From contig NZ_JALMDK010000017.1 in assembly GCF_023094165.1 (NCBI RefSeq), positions 1 through 64,000 of the forward strand: 64,000 bases of DNA, read 5' to 3'. Of the stretch, positions 31,844-40,254 are shown piece by piece. Each line of letters starts with the position of its first letter. Position 1 is the stretch's first letter. The notes beneath the pieces were generated by a model. It was not told the origin of the DNA. It was given only the letters and a program-made list of their open reading frames with translations, and did no database searches. Source of the stretch: Crossiella sp. S99.2. GTDB lineage: Bacteria > Actinomycetota > Actinomycetes > Mycobacteriales > Pseudonocardiaceae. Position numbers and translations under genes: made by a program.

Positions 31844-34603
31844 ATGGGCCCGCGCACCACCCCTGAGCTGCTGGACCGCGAGGATGAGCTGGCCAGGCTG
31901 ACCGAGGAAGCGGCACTGTCCGCGGCCGGGTCGGCCAGGGTGGTACTGGTGGAAGGCCCGGCTGGAATAGGCAAAACCAGTTTGGTTCAACATTTCACCA
32001 ACGGCGCCGTCGCGGATACCGCCACCGTGCTGCGGGCCTGGTGTGGGGAATGGGAACGGGCCCCGGCATTCGGCATGGTTCGGCAGCTTTTCCGGCCGCT
32101 GCTGGCCGGGGTGGCCCGGGACGATCTGCTCTCCGGCCCGGCCGGGCCCGCCGCCCTGGTGCTGACCGAGGACGCCGGGGCCGAGCCGCCCGCGGACGCG
32201 CCGTTCGCGGTGCTGCACGGGCTGTACTGGTTGTGCGCCAACGCCGCCCGCCGCGGACCGCTGATCCTGGTGGTGGACGACGCGCACCTGGCGGACGCGC
32301 CCTCGCTGCGCTGGCTGCGCTACGCGGGCCGGCGGCTGCGCGGCTACCCGGTGCTGTTCCTGCTCACCAGGCGGACCAGCGACCGGGACGCGCCACCGGA
32401 TCCGCTGGCCTGGCTGGCCACTGATCCGCGCTGCGGGCTGATCCGGCCCGGCCTGCTCAGCGAGGCCGGCCTGGGCCGGTTGCTGACCGCCGCGCTGGCC
32501 GAGCCGCCAACGCCGGAGCTGGTGCGGGCCTGTCACCAGGCCACCGGCGGCAATCCGCTGCTGGCCCGCTCCCTGGCCATGGACCCGGCGGGGCCGCGGG
32601 AGCTGTCCCGGTTCACCAGCCTGCGGTTCGCCGCGACCGTGCGGGGCTGGCTGGCCGGGTTCACCGAGGCCGGCCGGGCCTTCGCCGGGGCACTGGCCGT
32701 ACTGGGCGAATGCGCCGATCCCGGCCTGCTGGCCCGGCTGGCCGGACTGGACCTGGCCGACTGCCACCGGGCCGGGGATCACCTGTGGCAGCTGGGTTTG
32801 CTGCGACCGGGACTGCCGCTGCGGTGGAGTCATCCGCTGCTGCGCGAGGTGGTCTACGAGCAGCTCGGCCCGCGCCGGCGGGACGACTGGCACCGCCGCG
32901 CCGCCACCCTGCTGCACGACGACGGCGCCCCACTGGAACAGGTGTGCGCGCATCTGCGGCAGGCCGCGCCCGCCGCGGATCCGTGGACGGTGAGCCTGCT
33001 CTGCGGCGCGGCCACCCAGGCGATCGGCCGCGGCGCGCCGGATGTGGCCGCGGACTACCTGGCCCGTGCGCTGGCCGAACCGCCCCCGGCCGCCGAGCGG
33101 GTGGAAGTGCTGGTGCGGCACGGACTCGCCGCGACCTTCGTCAGTCCGGCCGCGGGCATCGAGCACCTGCTCGGGGTGCTGCCGGAGATCGCCGATCCGC
33201 CCACCCGGTTGCGGGTCGCGGTGGCACTGTCGGAAACGCTGACCGGGCAGGGCCGGGAGCCGGAGGCGATCGAGGTGCTCGGCCGCGCCGCCGACGAATT
33301 GGCCGGGTCCGAACCTGATGTGGCCCGGATCCTGCGTGGACGCTGGCTGATGATGAGCGTGGACCACACGGCCGCGCACCGGGCGGAAGTCCTCGCCACC
33401 GACGGCGCCGCGCTCCCCTGCGCCACCCCGGGCGAGCGGGTCGGACTGGTCGCGCTGGCGCACGGGAAAGCGCTGTACAACGCCCCGGCGGCGGAAACCG
33501 CGGCACTGGCCGCGCGGGCGTTGCGGGCTACCCCGGTGGCCGAACTGGCCAATCCGCTGCACACCTCCAGCGTCGCGGCGCTGACCTGGGCCGACGAACT
33601 CGACCTGGCCGCGCACTACTCGGATCAGGCCATCGCCGGGGCCCGGCGCACGCACGCCATCCTGGGCCTGGGCCTGCATCTGGCCCTGCGCGCCCAGGTG
33701 TCGTTGTTCGCGGGGAAGCTGGCCGAGGCGGAGCTGTTCGCCGGGCAGGCCGATGAGCTGGTGCCGGAGGAGCTGGCCGGGTTCCAGCGGTTCATCCAGC
33801 TCGGCGTGCACGGTTCGGTGCTGCTGGACCAGGGCCGGGCGGCCGAGGCCGAGGAGTTGTTGCACAGCCTCGCGGTGCCGGTGACCAGGACGGTGATCGG
33901 GGCCGAGTTCCACCAGGCCGTGCTGGCCCGGATCCGGATCGAACGCGGCGAGGTGCGGGCCGGGCTGACCGAGTTGCTGGCGGTCGGCGAGGTGATGCGG
34001 ACGGCCGGGCACGACAACCCGGTCGCGGTGCCCTGGCGGGCCTGGGCGGTGCGCGCACTGCTCACCCTGGACGACACCGCGGAAGCGTTGTGGCTGGCCG
34101 AGGAGTCCCTGGAACTAGCCCGGCAGTGGGGCACCGCGCGCGCCATCGGCACCGCACAGGGACTGGTGGGATTGGCCACCGGCGACTTGGCGCTGCTCGC
34201 CGAGGCCACCGGTCTGCTCGCCGGGGCCCCGGTGGAACTGGCCAGGGCACTGCTGGACACCGGCGCGCTCCAGGCCGAGCGCGGTGACCTGCCCGCCGCC
34301 CGCAGCACCCTGCGCCGCGCCCTGGAGACCGCGGACCGGTGCGGGGCCGGTGGCCTGGCCGCGGCCGCGCGGGACCGGCTGGCCGCCGCGGGCGGGCGCT
34401 GTCCGACCCGGCCGGCGGCCGGGATACCGGCGCTGTCCCAGAGCGAGCGGCGAGTGGTGGAGCTGGCGGCCTGCGGCTACACGAACCGGCGGATCGCGGC
34501 CGAACTGCACCTGACCCTGCGCACGGTGGAAACCCACCTGAGCACCAGCTACCGCAAGCTGGGCATCAGGTCCCGGGCCGAACTGCCGAGCTGGCCGGGA
34601 TGA
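31844..34603 (+). CDS. LAL-type LuxR regulator, first of tandem pair
   Basis: A 919-aa large ATP-binding LuxR-family activator. The N-terminal AAA-like domain has Walker A (VEGPAGIGKTSLVQHF) and Walker B (LILVVDDAHLAD). The middle is an Ala/Leu-rich TPR-like helical array, and the C-terminal LuxR helix-turn-helix is LSQSERRVVELAACG to RTVETHLSTSYRKLG. Such proteins sense small ligands and activate specialised-metabolism or catabolic genes. The ATG at 31844 has GAGAGGG at good spacing. Its stop overlaps the next gene's ATG. Its position between the ESX-like operon and lanthipeptide locus 1 makes either a possible target. Confidence 0.9.
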   Translation: MGPRTTPELLDREDELARLTEEAALSAAGSARVVLVEGPAGIGKTSLVQHFTNGAVADTATVLRAWCGEWERAPAFGMVRQLFRPLLAGVARDDLLSGPAGPAALVLTEDAGAEPPADAPFAVLHGLYWLCANAARRGPLILVVDDAHLADAPSLRWLRYAGRRLRGYPVLFLLTRRTSDRDAPPDPLAWLATDPRCGLIRPGLLSEAGLGRLLTAALAEPPTPELVRACHQATGGNPLLARSLAMDPAGPRELSRFTSLRFAATVRGWLAGFTEAGRAFAGALAVLGECADPGLLARLAGLDLADCHRAGDHLWQLGLLRPGLPLRWSHPLLREVVYEQLGPRRRDDWHRRAATLLHDDGAPLEQVCAHLRQAAPAADPWTVSLLCGAATQAIGRGAPDVAADYLARALAEPPPAAERVEVLVRHGLAATFVSPAAGIEHLLGVLPEIADPPTRLRVAVALSETLTGQGREPEAIEVLGRAADELAGSEPDVARILRGRWLMMSVDHTAAHRAEVLATDGAALPCATPGERVGLVALAHGKALYNAPAAETAALAARALRATPVAELANPLHTSSVAALTWADELDLAAHYSDQAIAGARRTHAILGLGLHLALRAQVSLFAGKLAEAELFAGQADELVPEELAGFQRFIQLGVHGSVLLDQGRAAEAEELLHSLAVPVTRTVIGAEFHQAVLARIRIERGEVRAGLTELLAVGEVMRTAGHDNPVAVPWRAWAVRALLTLDDTAEALWLAEESLELARQWGTARAIGTAQGLVGLATGDLALLAEATGLLAGAPVELARALLDTGALQAERGDLPAARSTLRRALETADRCGAGGLAAAARDRLAAAGGRCPTRPAAGIPALSQSERRVVELAACGYTNRRIAAELHLTLRTVETHLSTSYRKLGIRSRAELPSWPG

Positions 34604-37260
34604 GCGGCGAACTGCTGGAGCGGGCGGCCGAACTGGCCCGGCTCGACGCGGAACTGGCCAGGGTATGCGCCGGTGCGGCGCGGACCGTGCTGGTGACCGG
34701 ACCGGCCGGGATCGGCAAAACCAGCCTGGTGCGGGCCTTCACCGCCCGGCTGCCCGCCGGGGTGCTGGTGCTGCGCGCGCACTGCGACGACCTGGAACGC
34801 GAGTTCGGCTACGGAGTGGCCCGGCAACTCTTCGAACCGGTGCTCGCCGGGGCCGAGCCGTGCCATGGTCCGGCGCGCGCGGCGCTGACCGGGATCGCCG
34901 AGGGCGGGCGGGATCCGTTCGCGGTGGCGCACGGGCTGTGCGCGTTCACCCGCACCGTGCTCGGGCGAGCGCGGGCGGCGGTGCTGGTCGTCGACGACGC
35001 CCAGTTCGCCGACGAAGCCTCGCTGCGCTGGCTGGCGCACCTGCGCGGCCGCCACCCACGCCTGCGGCTGCTGCAACTGCTGCTGCGGCCAGGTGGGCCG
35101 GAATCCGGCTGCACGCACCTGCCGCTGGGCCCGCTGAGCGAGTCCGCGATCGCCACCCTGACCGGCACCGAACCGGCCACCTGTCACCGGCTCACCGGTG
35201 GCAACCCGTTGCTGGCCGGGCTGCTGCGCCGGGCCCTGGCCCAGGATCCGGCCCGGCGGCTGAGCGGATTCGGCGGGCAGGTGTTCGGGCGCTCGCTGCT
35301 GGACTGGCTGTCCGGTTTCCCACCGGAGGTGTGGCGCTTCGCCGAGGCCCTCGCGGTGCTCGGCGAGGCCGCCGATCCAGGACTGCCCGCCGCACTGTCC
35401 ACAATGGACATCGAGCAGGCCGGGCGGTGCGCGGCGGAACTGCGGGCCACGGGGCTCCTTGCCGACAACGCGCTGAGCTGGTCGCACCCGGTGTTGCGGG
35501 AGGCGGTCTACGCCGGGGTGTGCGGGCCGCGGCGGCAGGAACTACACGGGGCGGCCGCCCGGCTGCTCACCGCGGTCGGCGCGCCGGTGGAGCAGATCGC
35601 CGCGCACCTGCTCCGGCTGTCACCTGCGGGTCAGGACTGGCCGGTGTGGACCTTGCGCGCCGCCGCCGACCAGGCCACCCAGCGCGGCGCGCCGGAAGCC
35701 GCCGCACACTACCTGCGCCGCGCACTGGCCGAACCACCACCGGCCGCGGACCGCCTGGATCTAGTGGTGGCACTGGGTTTGGCCGAGTCGGTGGCGCAGC
35801 CCGCGGCGGGCGCCCGGCACCTCGCCCAGGCCCTGGAACAGCTCACCGACCCGGCCCGGCAGCGCGCGGTGGCCGAGGTGCTCGGCGACGACCTGGTCCG
35901 CGAATCCCGCCTGGACGAGGCGGTCCGGGTGCTGGCCCGCACGGCGGACCGGCTGCGGCCAGTCGACCGGGAGGCCGCGCTGGCCCTGGATGCCCGGCGG
36001 CTGACCTGGGGTGTCCTGGATGAGAGCACCGCCGCCGAGGCCGGGGCCGAGGTGAACCGGTTGCGGCACAACGTTCTTGGCGACAGCGAGGGCGAGCGAA
36101 CCCTGCTCGGCGCACTCGCCTTCGCCTCCGCCCTGTTCGGCGGCCCGGCCACTCCGGCGGCCGCGCTGGCCCGGCGTGCACTGGCCGCGAGCGCGAGGCC
36201 GCTGGCCGGGGTCGCCGCGGCCGCGCCGGTGTGGGTGCTGCTGTGGTCGGGGCGGAACACCTTGGCCCGCAAGCACATCGACGCCGCCATCGACCGCGCC
36301 GAGCAGTCGGGTTCGGTATTCGACCAGGCGATCATGCTGTCCCTGCGCGCCGCCCACGCCGCCGCCGACGGCGAACTGCGCGAGACCATCCGCACCGCGC
36401 GGGCCACCTTCGACCTGCTGCCCGCCGAGGTCTCCGGCTTCCCGCACCTGGTGCCGCTGGGCCTGCTGGCCGAGGCCCTGGTGGACCGCGACCGCCCGGA
36501 ACAGGCGTTACGCCTGCTGGACACCGTGGTCAGCACCCCGGCCCTGGAATCCTCCTACCTGTGGAACTCCTTCCTGCTCGCCCGCGGCCGGGCCCGGCTC
36601 GCCAGTGGTGATCTCGACGGCGGCCTGGCCGACCTGCTGAGCTGCGGCGAACGCCAGTCCCGACTGGGTCACCGCAACCCGGCCGCCCCCGACTGGCGGT
36701 CCTGGGCCGCCCGCGCCCACCTGCGCCGCGAGCAACCGCACCTGGCCGGCGAACTCGCCGAGCAGGCCCACGAACTGGCCGCGGAATGGGGCACCGGCCT
36801 GGCACTCGGCATCGCCAAGCGCACCCTCGGCCTGGTCACCGGCGGCAGCCGCGGCCTGGACCTGCTCCAGGATTCCGCGGCCCTGCTCCGCCCCACCACC
36901 GCCCGCCTCGACCTGGCCCGCACCCTGCTCGACCTGGGCAAAGCCCGCCAGGCCGCCGGACAGTGCCGCCTGGCCCGCGAGGCCCTGGCCGAGGCGCGGG
37001 CGGTGGCTTTCGCCTGTGGCGCCTGCGGACTGGCCGCCTCGGCCCGGCGCAGGCTCGGCGCCGCGGCCGCACCCCGCCCGGCCACCGGTCCGGGCGCGCT
37101 CACCGACCGGGAGTCCCGGGTCGCCGCGCTGGCCGCGCACGGCTGCACGAACCGGGACATCGCCACCCGGCTGGGCCTGACCGAGCGGACCGTGGAAGGC
37201 CACCTCAGCGCCACCTACCGCAAACTCGGCATCACCGGCCGGGCTGAGCTGCGGGCCTGA
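34600..37260 (+). CDS. LAL-type LuxR regulator, second of tandem pair
   Basis: An 886-aa paralogue of the preceding protein with the same order: Walker A (VTGPAGIGKTSLVRAF), Walker B (VLVVDDAQFADE), helical repeats and a LuxR helix-turn-helix (LTDRESRVAALAAHG to RTVEGHLSATYRKLG). The two share clear sequence identity at both ends, so they probably arose by duplication and may act as a pair. The start overlaps the upstream stop as ATGA. A near copy of the intragenic palindrome is at 35397-35409. Confidence 0.9.
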   Translation: MSGELLERAAELARLDAELARVCAGAARTVLVTGPAGIGKTSLVRAFTARLPAGVLVLRAHCDDLEREFGYGVARQLFEPVLAGAEPCHGPARAALTGIAEGGRDPFAVAHGLCAFTRTVLGRARAAVLVVDDAQFADEASLRWLAHLRGRHPRLRLLQLLLRPGGPESGCTHLPLGPLSESAIATLTGTEPATCHRLTGGNPLLAGLLRRALAQDPARRLSGFGGQVFGRSLLDWLSGFPPEVWRFAEALAVLGEAADPGLPAALSTMDIEQAGRCAAELRATGLLADNALSWSHPVLREAVYAGVCGPRRQELHGAAARLLTAVGAPVEQIAAHLLRLSPAGQDWPVWTLRAAADQATQRGAPEAAAHYLRRALAEPPPAADRLDLVVALGLAESVAQPAAGARHLAQALEQLTDPARQRAVAEVLGDDLVRESRLDEAVRVLARTADRLRPVDREAALALDARRLTWGVLDESTAAEAGAEVNRLRHNVLGDSEGERTLLGALAFASALFGGPATPAAALARRALAASARPLAGVAAAAPVWVLLWSGRNTLARKHIDAAIDRAEQSGSVFDQAIMLSLRAAHAAADGELRETIRTARATFDLLPAEVSGFPHLVPLGLLAEALVDRDRPEQALRLLDTVVSTPALESSYLWNSFLLARGRARLASGDLDGGLADLLSCGERQSRLGHRNPAAPDWRSWAARAHLRREQPHLAGELAEQAHELAAEWGTGLALGIAKRTLGLVTGGSRGLDLLQDSAALLRPTTARLDLARTLLDLGKARQAAGQCRLAREALAEARAVAFACGACGLAASARRRLGAAAAPRPATGPGALTDRESRVAALAAHGCTNRDIATRLGLTERTVEGHLSATYRKLGITGRAELRA

Positions 37261-37324
37261 TCCGCGTTGTTTTCGTGGTGGTTCCACGGTGCCTTCGCGG
37301 GGATCCCGGCGAGATCATCACCTG

Positions 37325-37594
37325 GTGACAGCGCACGACAGGACCGCCGCCCTGAGCGCCACCCGCGCTCGCATCCTGGAGGGCATCGCCGCCGGTGCCA
37401 CCTCCCAGCGCCTCGCCGCCCGGCTACACCTGAGCGTGCGCGGCGTCGAATACCACCTGGCCGCCATGCAGCGCGCCTTCGCCGCCTCCAACCGGGTCAC
37501 CCTAGTCGCCAGGGCCTACGCGGCCGGGGTGCTGGTCGCCGGTTCCTGGCCGCCGCGGGTGGCCAGGGAGATCGCGGAGCCGGAGGCGAGCTAA
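37325..37594 (+). CDS. Stand-alone LuxR-type helix-turn-helix protein
   Basis: An 89-aa protein that is almost entirely one LuxR-type helix-turn-helix (SATRARILEGIAAGATSQRLAARLHLSVRGVEYHLAAMQRAF), as in GerE-like solos. The GTG at 37325 starts just before the domain; an in-frame start at 37289 would add 12 residues. It follows the two LAL genes on the same strand and precedes repeat copy E. It could modulate the LAL regulators or lanthipeptide locus 1. Confidence 0.75.
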   Translation: MTAHDRTAALSATRARILEGIAAGATSQRLAARLHLSVRGVEYHLAAMQRAFAASNRVTLVARAYAAGVLVAGSWPPRVAREIAEPEAS

Positions 37595-37598
37595 CGCC

Positions 37599-37657
37599 GA
37601 GTTGGCCCAAGTCGTACGCCCAGTTTGGCCAACTGGGCGTACGAGTTTGGCCAACTC
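37599..37657. repeat. Palindromic intergenic repeat, copy E
   Basis: Arms 37599-37625 and 37631-37657 match 25 of 27 bases when inverted around a 5-base loop, giving the cleanest hairpin of the family. It lies between the convergent HTH gene and lanT, 5 bases past the former's stop, so it could end transcription from both sides. Confidence 0.85.
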
Positions 37658-37682
37658 GACGGCGGCGGGTGGGTGGGGGCGG

Positions 37683-39824
37683 TTAGATCAGCTGGGACTC
37701 GACCAGGGTGCTGTAGGGGCCGCCGCTGCGGAGCAGGTCTTCGTGCGAGCCGAGTTCGGTGATCGCGCCCTCGCCCATCACGATGATCAGATCGGCGTTG
37801 CGGACCGTGCTCAGCCGGTGCGCGATCACGATCCGGGTGCAGCCCAGCTCGTCCAGATTCCGTTGCACGGCGGCCTCGGTGGCCGCGTCCAGGTGGCTGG
37901 TGGCCTCGTCGAAGAGCAGGATCCTGGGCTCGCCCAGCACCGCCCGCGCGATGGCCAGCCGTTGCAGCTGGCCCCCCGACAGTCCGGCGCCGCCTTCGGA
38001 GAGCACGGTGTGGTAGTTCAGCGGCATCCGCATCAAATCCTCGTGCACCTCGGCCACGGTCGCGGCGCGCACCACCTCGTCGAAGGTGGCGTCGGGGGCT
38101 TTGAGGGTGAGGTTGTCCAGGATGGAGCCGCTGTAGATGTGCGGGGTCTGCATGACCACGCCGCACTGGCCGCGCAACGCGGTCAGGTCCAGCAGACCCA
38201 TCGGGATGCCGTCGAAGCTGACCGTGCCGGTGCTCGGGCGGTGCAGGCCGAGAAGCAGGCGGGCCAGGGTGCTTTTGCCGGAGCCGGTGCGGCCGACGAT
38301 GGCGATCTTCGCGCCCGCAGGGCAGTGCACCGAGACCTCGCGCACCGCGGGTTCGGCTTCCGGGCCGTAGCCGAAACTGACCTGGCGCAGCTCGATCTCG
38401 CCGCTGATCCGCGGGCTGATGGTGTGCTCGCGGTCGGGCTGTTCGGGTTGTTCGCGCAGCACGTCCTGGATCCGGCCCAGGTGCACGCCCACGGTCTGGA
38501 AGGACTTGCCGGTCATAGCAAGCGAGGTCAGCGGTGCGAACACGGAGCCGGCCAGGGTGTTCATCGCCAGCAACTCCCCCAGTCCGAGCTGCCCGCCCAG
38601 CACCAGGTACGCGCCGAACCACAGCAGTCCCAACGGCATCCCGACCCGCAGCACGGTCAGCCACAGCTCCAGGTGGTTGTCCAGGGACTGCCGGTCCATG
38701 CTCACCCGCAGCTGCCGGTCAAACATCCGCGACCAGCGCTGGTAGGCCCGGTCCTCGGCGCCGGATGCCTTGATCGTCTCCACCCCGACCACCGTTTCCA
38801 GGAGGTAGCTCTGGGTGCCGGCCATCCGGTTGAGTTGCACCTCGGTCAGTTCGTGTGCGCGCCGGGCGAACACCCACAGCACCACCAGGTTGAGCACGCC
38901 GGTGCCCGCCACCGCCAGGCCGAAGGGCACCGAGCCGGCGAAGAGCACGCCGAGGTAGAGCAGCACCAGCGCGCCGTCCAGCAGCACGGCCAGGAACTGG
39001 GCGGTGACCAGGTCCCTGATCACCTCGCTGCTGCCGAACCGGCTGAGCAGATCGCCGCCGGTGCGTAGCTGGAAGTAGGAGTAGGGCAGGTCCAGCAGCC
39101 GCCGCAGGAACCGGGTAGACAGGTTCCGGCTGGTCCTGGTTTGCAGGTACACCAACAGTTCCGCGCGGGCGTAGCCGGTCATGGCCTGGCCCGCGACGAA
39201 GGCGATCAGGCCAAGGCCGAGTGCGGTGAGCGCGCCCGGCTGGCCGCCGGGAACGAGTTCGTCCACCAGGTACCGGGTGAGCAGGGCGGGCAGCAGGCCG
39301 AGCAGGACCAGCAGCACCGAGCACAGCACCACCAGCGCGACCACCGCCCTGGCTCGCGGAAAGACCGTGCGGACAAAGGTGATCAGCGCGCGCAGGGTGT
39401 GCCGTGTCCGCCGGGGCATGGCCGGGGTCGGAGTGAGGACCAGGGCGACGCCGGTGAAACTGCGGTCGAACTCCTCGGCCGAGACCACCCGGCGGCCCGA
39501 GGCCGGGTCGACGATGGTGATCCGGTCGGCGGTGAAACGTTCCAGCACCACGAAGTGGCTGAAGTTCCAGTGCAGGATCAACGGTGTGTCCATTGTGGAC
39601 AGATCGGCTGGTTCGACTCGTCTGGCCTCGGCGTGCAGGCCCCATTCCCTGGCCACGCGGAGGAGTTCCAGGGCGCTGGTGCCGTCCCGGCCGGTGCCGA
39701 GCCGGTCGCGCAGTTCCTGGGAGGAGATCGCGCAGCCGTGGCTGGACAGGATCATGGCCAGGCAGACCAGTCCGCATTCGGCGTTGGTGTTCTGCAGTTC
39801 GACCCGGATTCGGCGCGTGCGCAC
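37683..39824 (-). CDS. C39-peptidase lanthipeptide exporter (LanT)
   Basis: A 713-aa bifunctional exporter that cuts the leader at a double-glycine type site and pumps the peptide out. The C39 peptidase (residues 1-130) keeps its triad: Cys17 in NAECGLVC, His90 in NFSHFVVLE and Asp106 in IVDPA, plus the oxyanion Gln11. Six membrane helices follow (residues 150-430). The ATPase has Walker A (GRTGSGKSTLARLL), signature LSGGQLQRLAIARA and Walker B (ILLFDEATSHLD). It is the last gene of locus 1, transcribed from the precursor gene at 43852. A near copy of the intragenic palindrome lies at 39589-39601. Confidence 0.93.
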   Translation of the reverse strand: MRTRRIRVELQNTNAECGLVCLAMILSSHGCAISSQELRDRLGTGRDGTSALELLRVAREWGLHAEARRVEPADLSTMDTPLILHWNFSHFVVLERFTADRITIVDPASGRRVVSAEEFDRSFTGVALVLTPTPAMPRRTRHTLRALITFVRTVFPRARAVVALVVLCSVLLVLLGLLPALLTRYLVDELVPGGQPGALTALGLGLIAFVAGQAMTGYARAELLVYLQTRTSRNLSTRFLRRLLDLPYSYFQLRTGGDLLSRFGSSEVIRDLVTAQFLAVLLDGALVLLYLGVLFAGSVPFGLAVAGTGVLNLVVLWVFARRAHELTEVQLNRMAGTQSYLLETVVGVETIKASGAEDRAYQRWSRMFDRQLRVSMDRQSLDNHLELWLTVLRVGMPLGLLWFGAYLVLGGQLGLGELLAMNTLAGSVFAPLTSLAMTGKSFQTVGVHLGRIQDVLREQPEQPDREHTISPRISGEIELRQVSFGYGPEAEPAVREVSVHCPAGAKIAIVGRTGSGKSTLARLLLGLHRPSTGTVSFDGIPMGLLDLTALRGQCGVVMQTPHIYSGSILDNLTLKAPDATFDEVVRAATVAEVHEDLMRMPLNYHTVLSEGGAGLSGGQLQRLAIARAVLGEPRILLFDEATSHLDAATEAAVQRNLDELGCTRIVIAHRLSTVRNADLIIVMGEGAITELGSHEDLLRSGGPYSTLVESQLI

Positions 39825-39837
39825 GGTGTTTCCCCCT

Positions 39838-40254
39838 TCAGTCCAGCAGGTCGAGCAGCAACGGGCGGCTGCCGAGGTTGATCGCGATGGCGGTGACCCG
39901 GTCCGCGGCCAGCCCCGGCACCCGGATCCGCAACTCGGGTGCGCCCGCGACGACCTCGCCGGACAAGGTGCCGCCGCCGGTCGTCACCTCCGCGACGGCG
40001 CCGAGGTCGGGCTGTTTTCCGTTGACCACCAGAGCTGTGACGGTCTCGCCGTCCACCGCGGTTGGGGTGGCGCGCGCGGTGACCGGCACCCGGACCAGCA
40101 GGCAGGTCGCCACCGCGGCGGCCAGCATGCCGATCGCGGCCACCGCCGGCCACCAGCGCGGCCGGATCGGCCGGGTGTGCGGGTCCTCGGGTTCACCGCC
40201 GCGCGGGGCGGCCAGGTGCGCGCGCACGGCCGCGGGCCGGTACAGCTCGTTCAT
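39838..40254 (-). CDS. Truncated HlyD-like membrane protein of lanthipeptide locus 1
   Basis: A 138-aa protein with an N-terminal MNELYRPAAVRAHLAAP segment like that of NHLM/HlyD-type secretion partners, one membrane helix (residues 34-57) and a short external beta-rich domain. It lacks the coiled-coil and barrel of full HlyD proteins (usually above 250 aa). The ATG overlaps the LanM stop, so it is made together with LanM and LanT and probably supports export or self-protection. The assignment is based on the N-terminal pattern and context. Confidence 0.6.
   Translation of the reverse strand: MNELYRPAAVRAHLAAPRGGEPEDPHTRPIRPRWWPAVAAIGMLAAAVATCLLVRVPVTARATPTAVDGETVTALVVNGKQPDLGAVAEVTTGGGTLSGEVVAGAPELRIRVPGLAADRVTAIAINLGSRPLLLDLLD

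Noticed and set aside
31796..34012. Long minus-strand open frame opposite the first LAL gene (about 738 aa)
   Set aside because: Gly/Gln/Arg-rich translation without domain pattern, opposite an intact LAL regulator.
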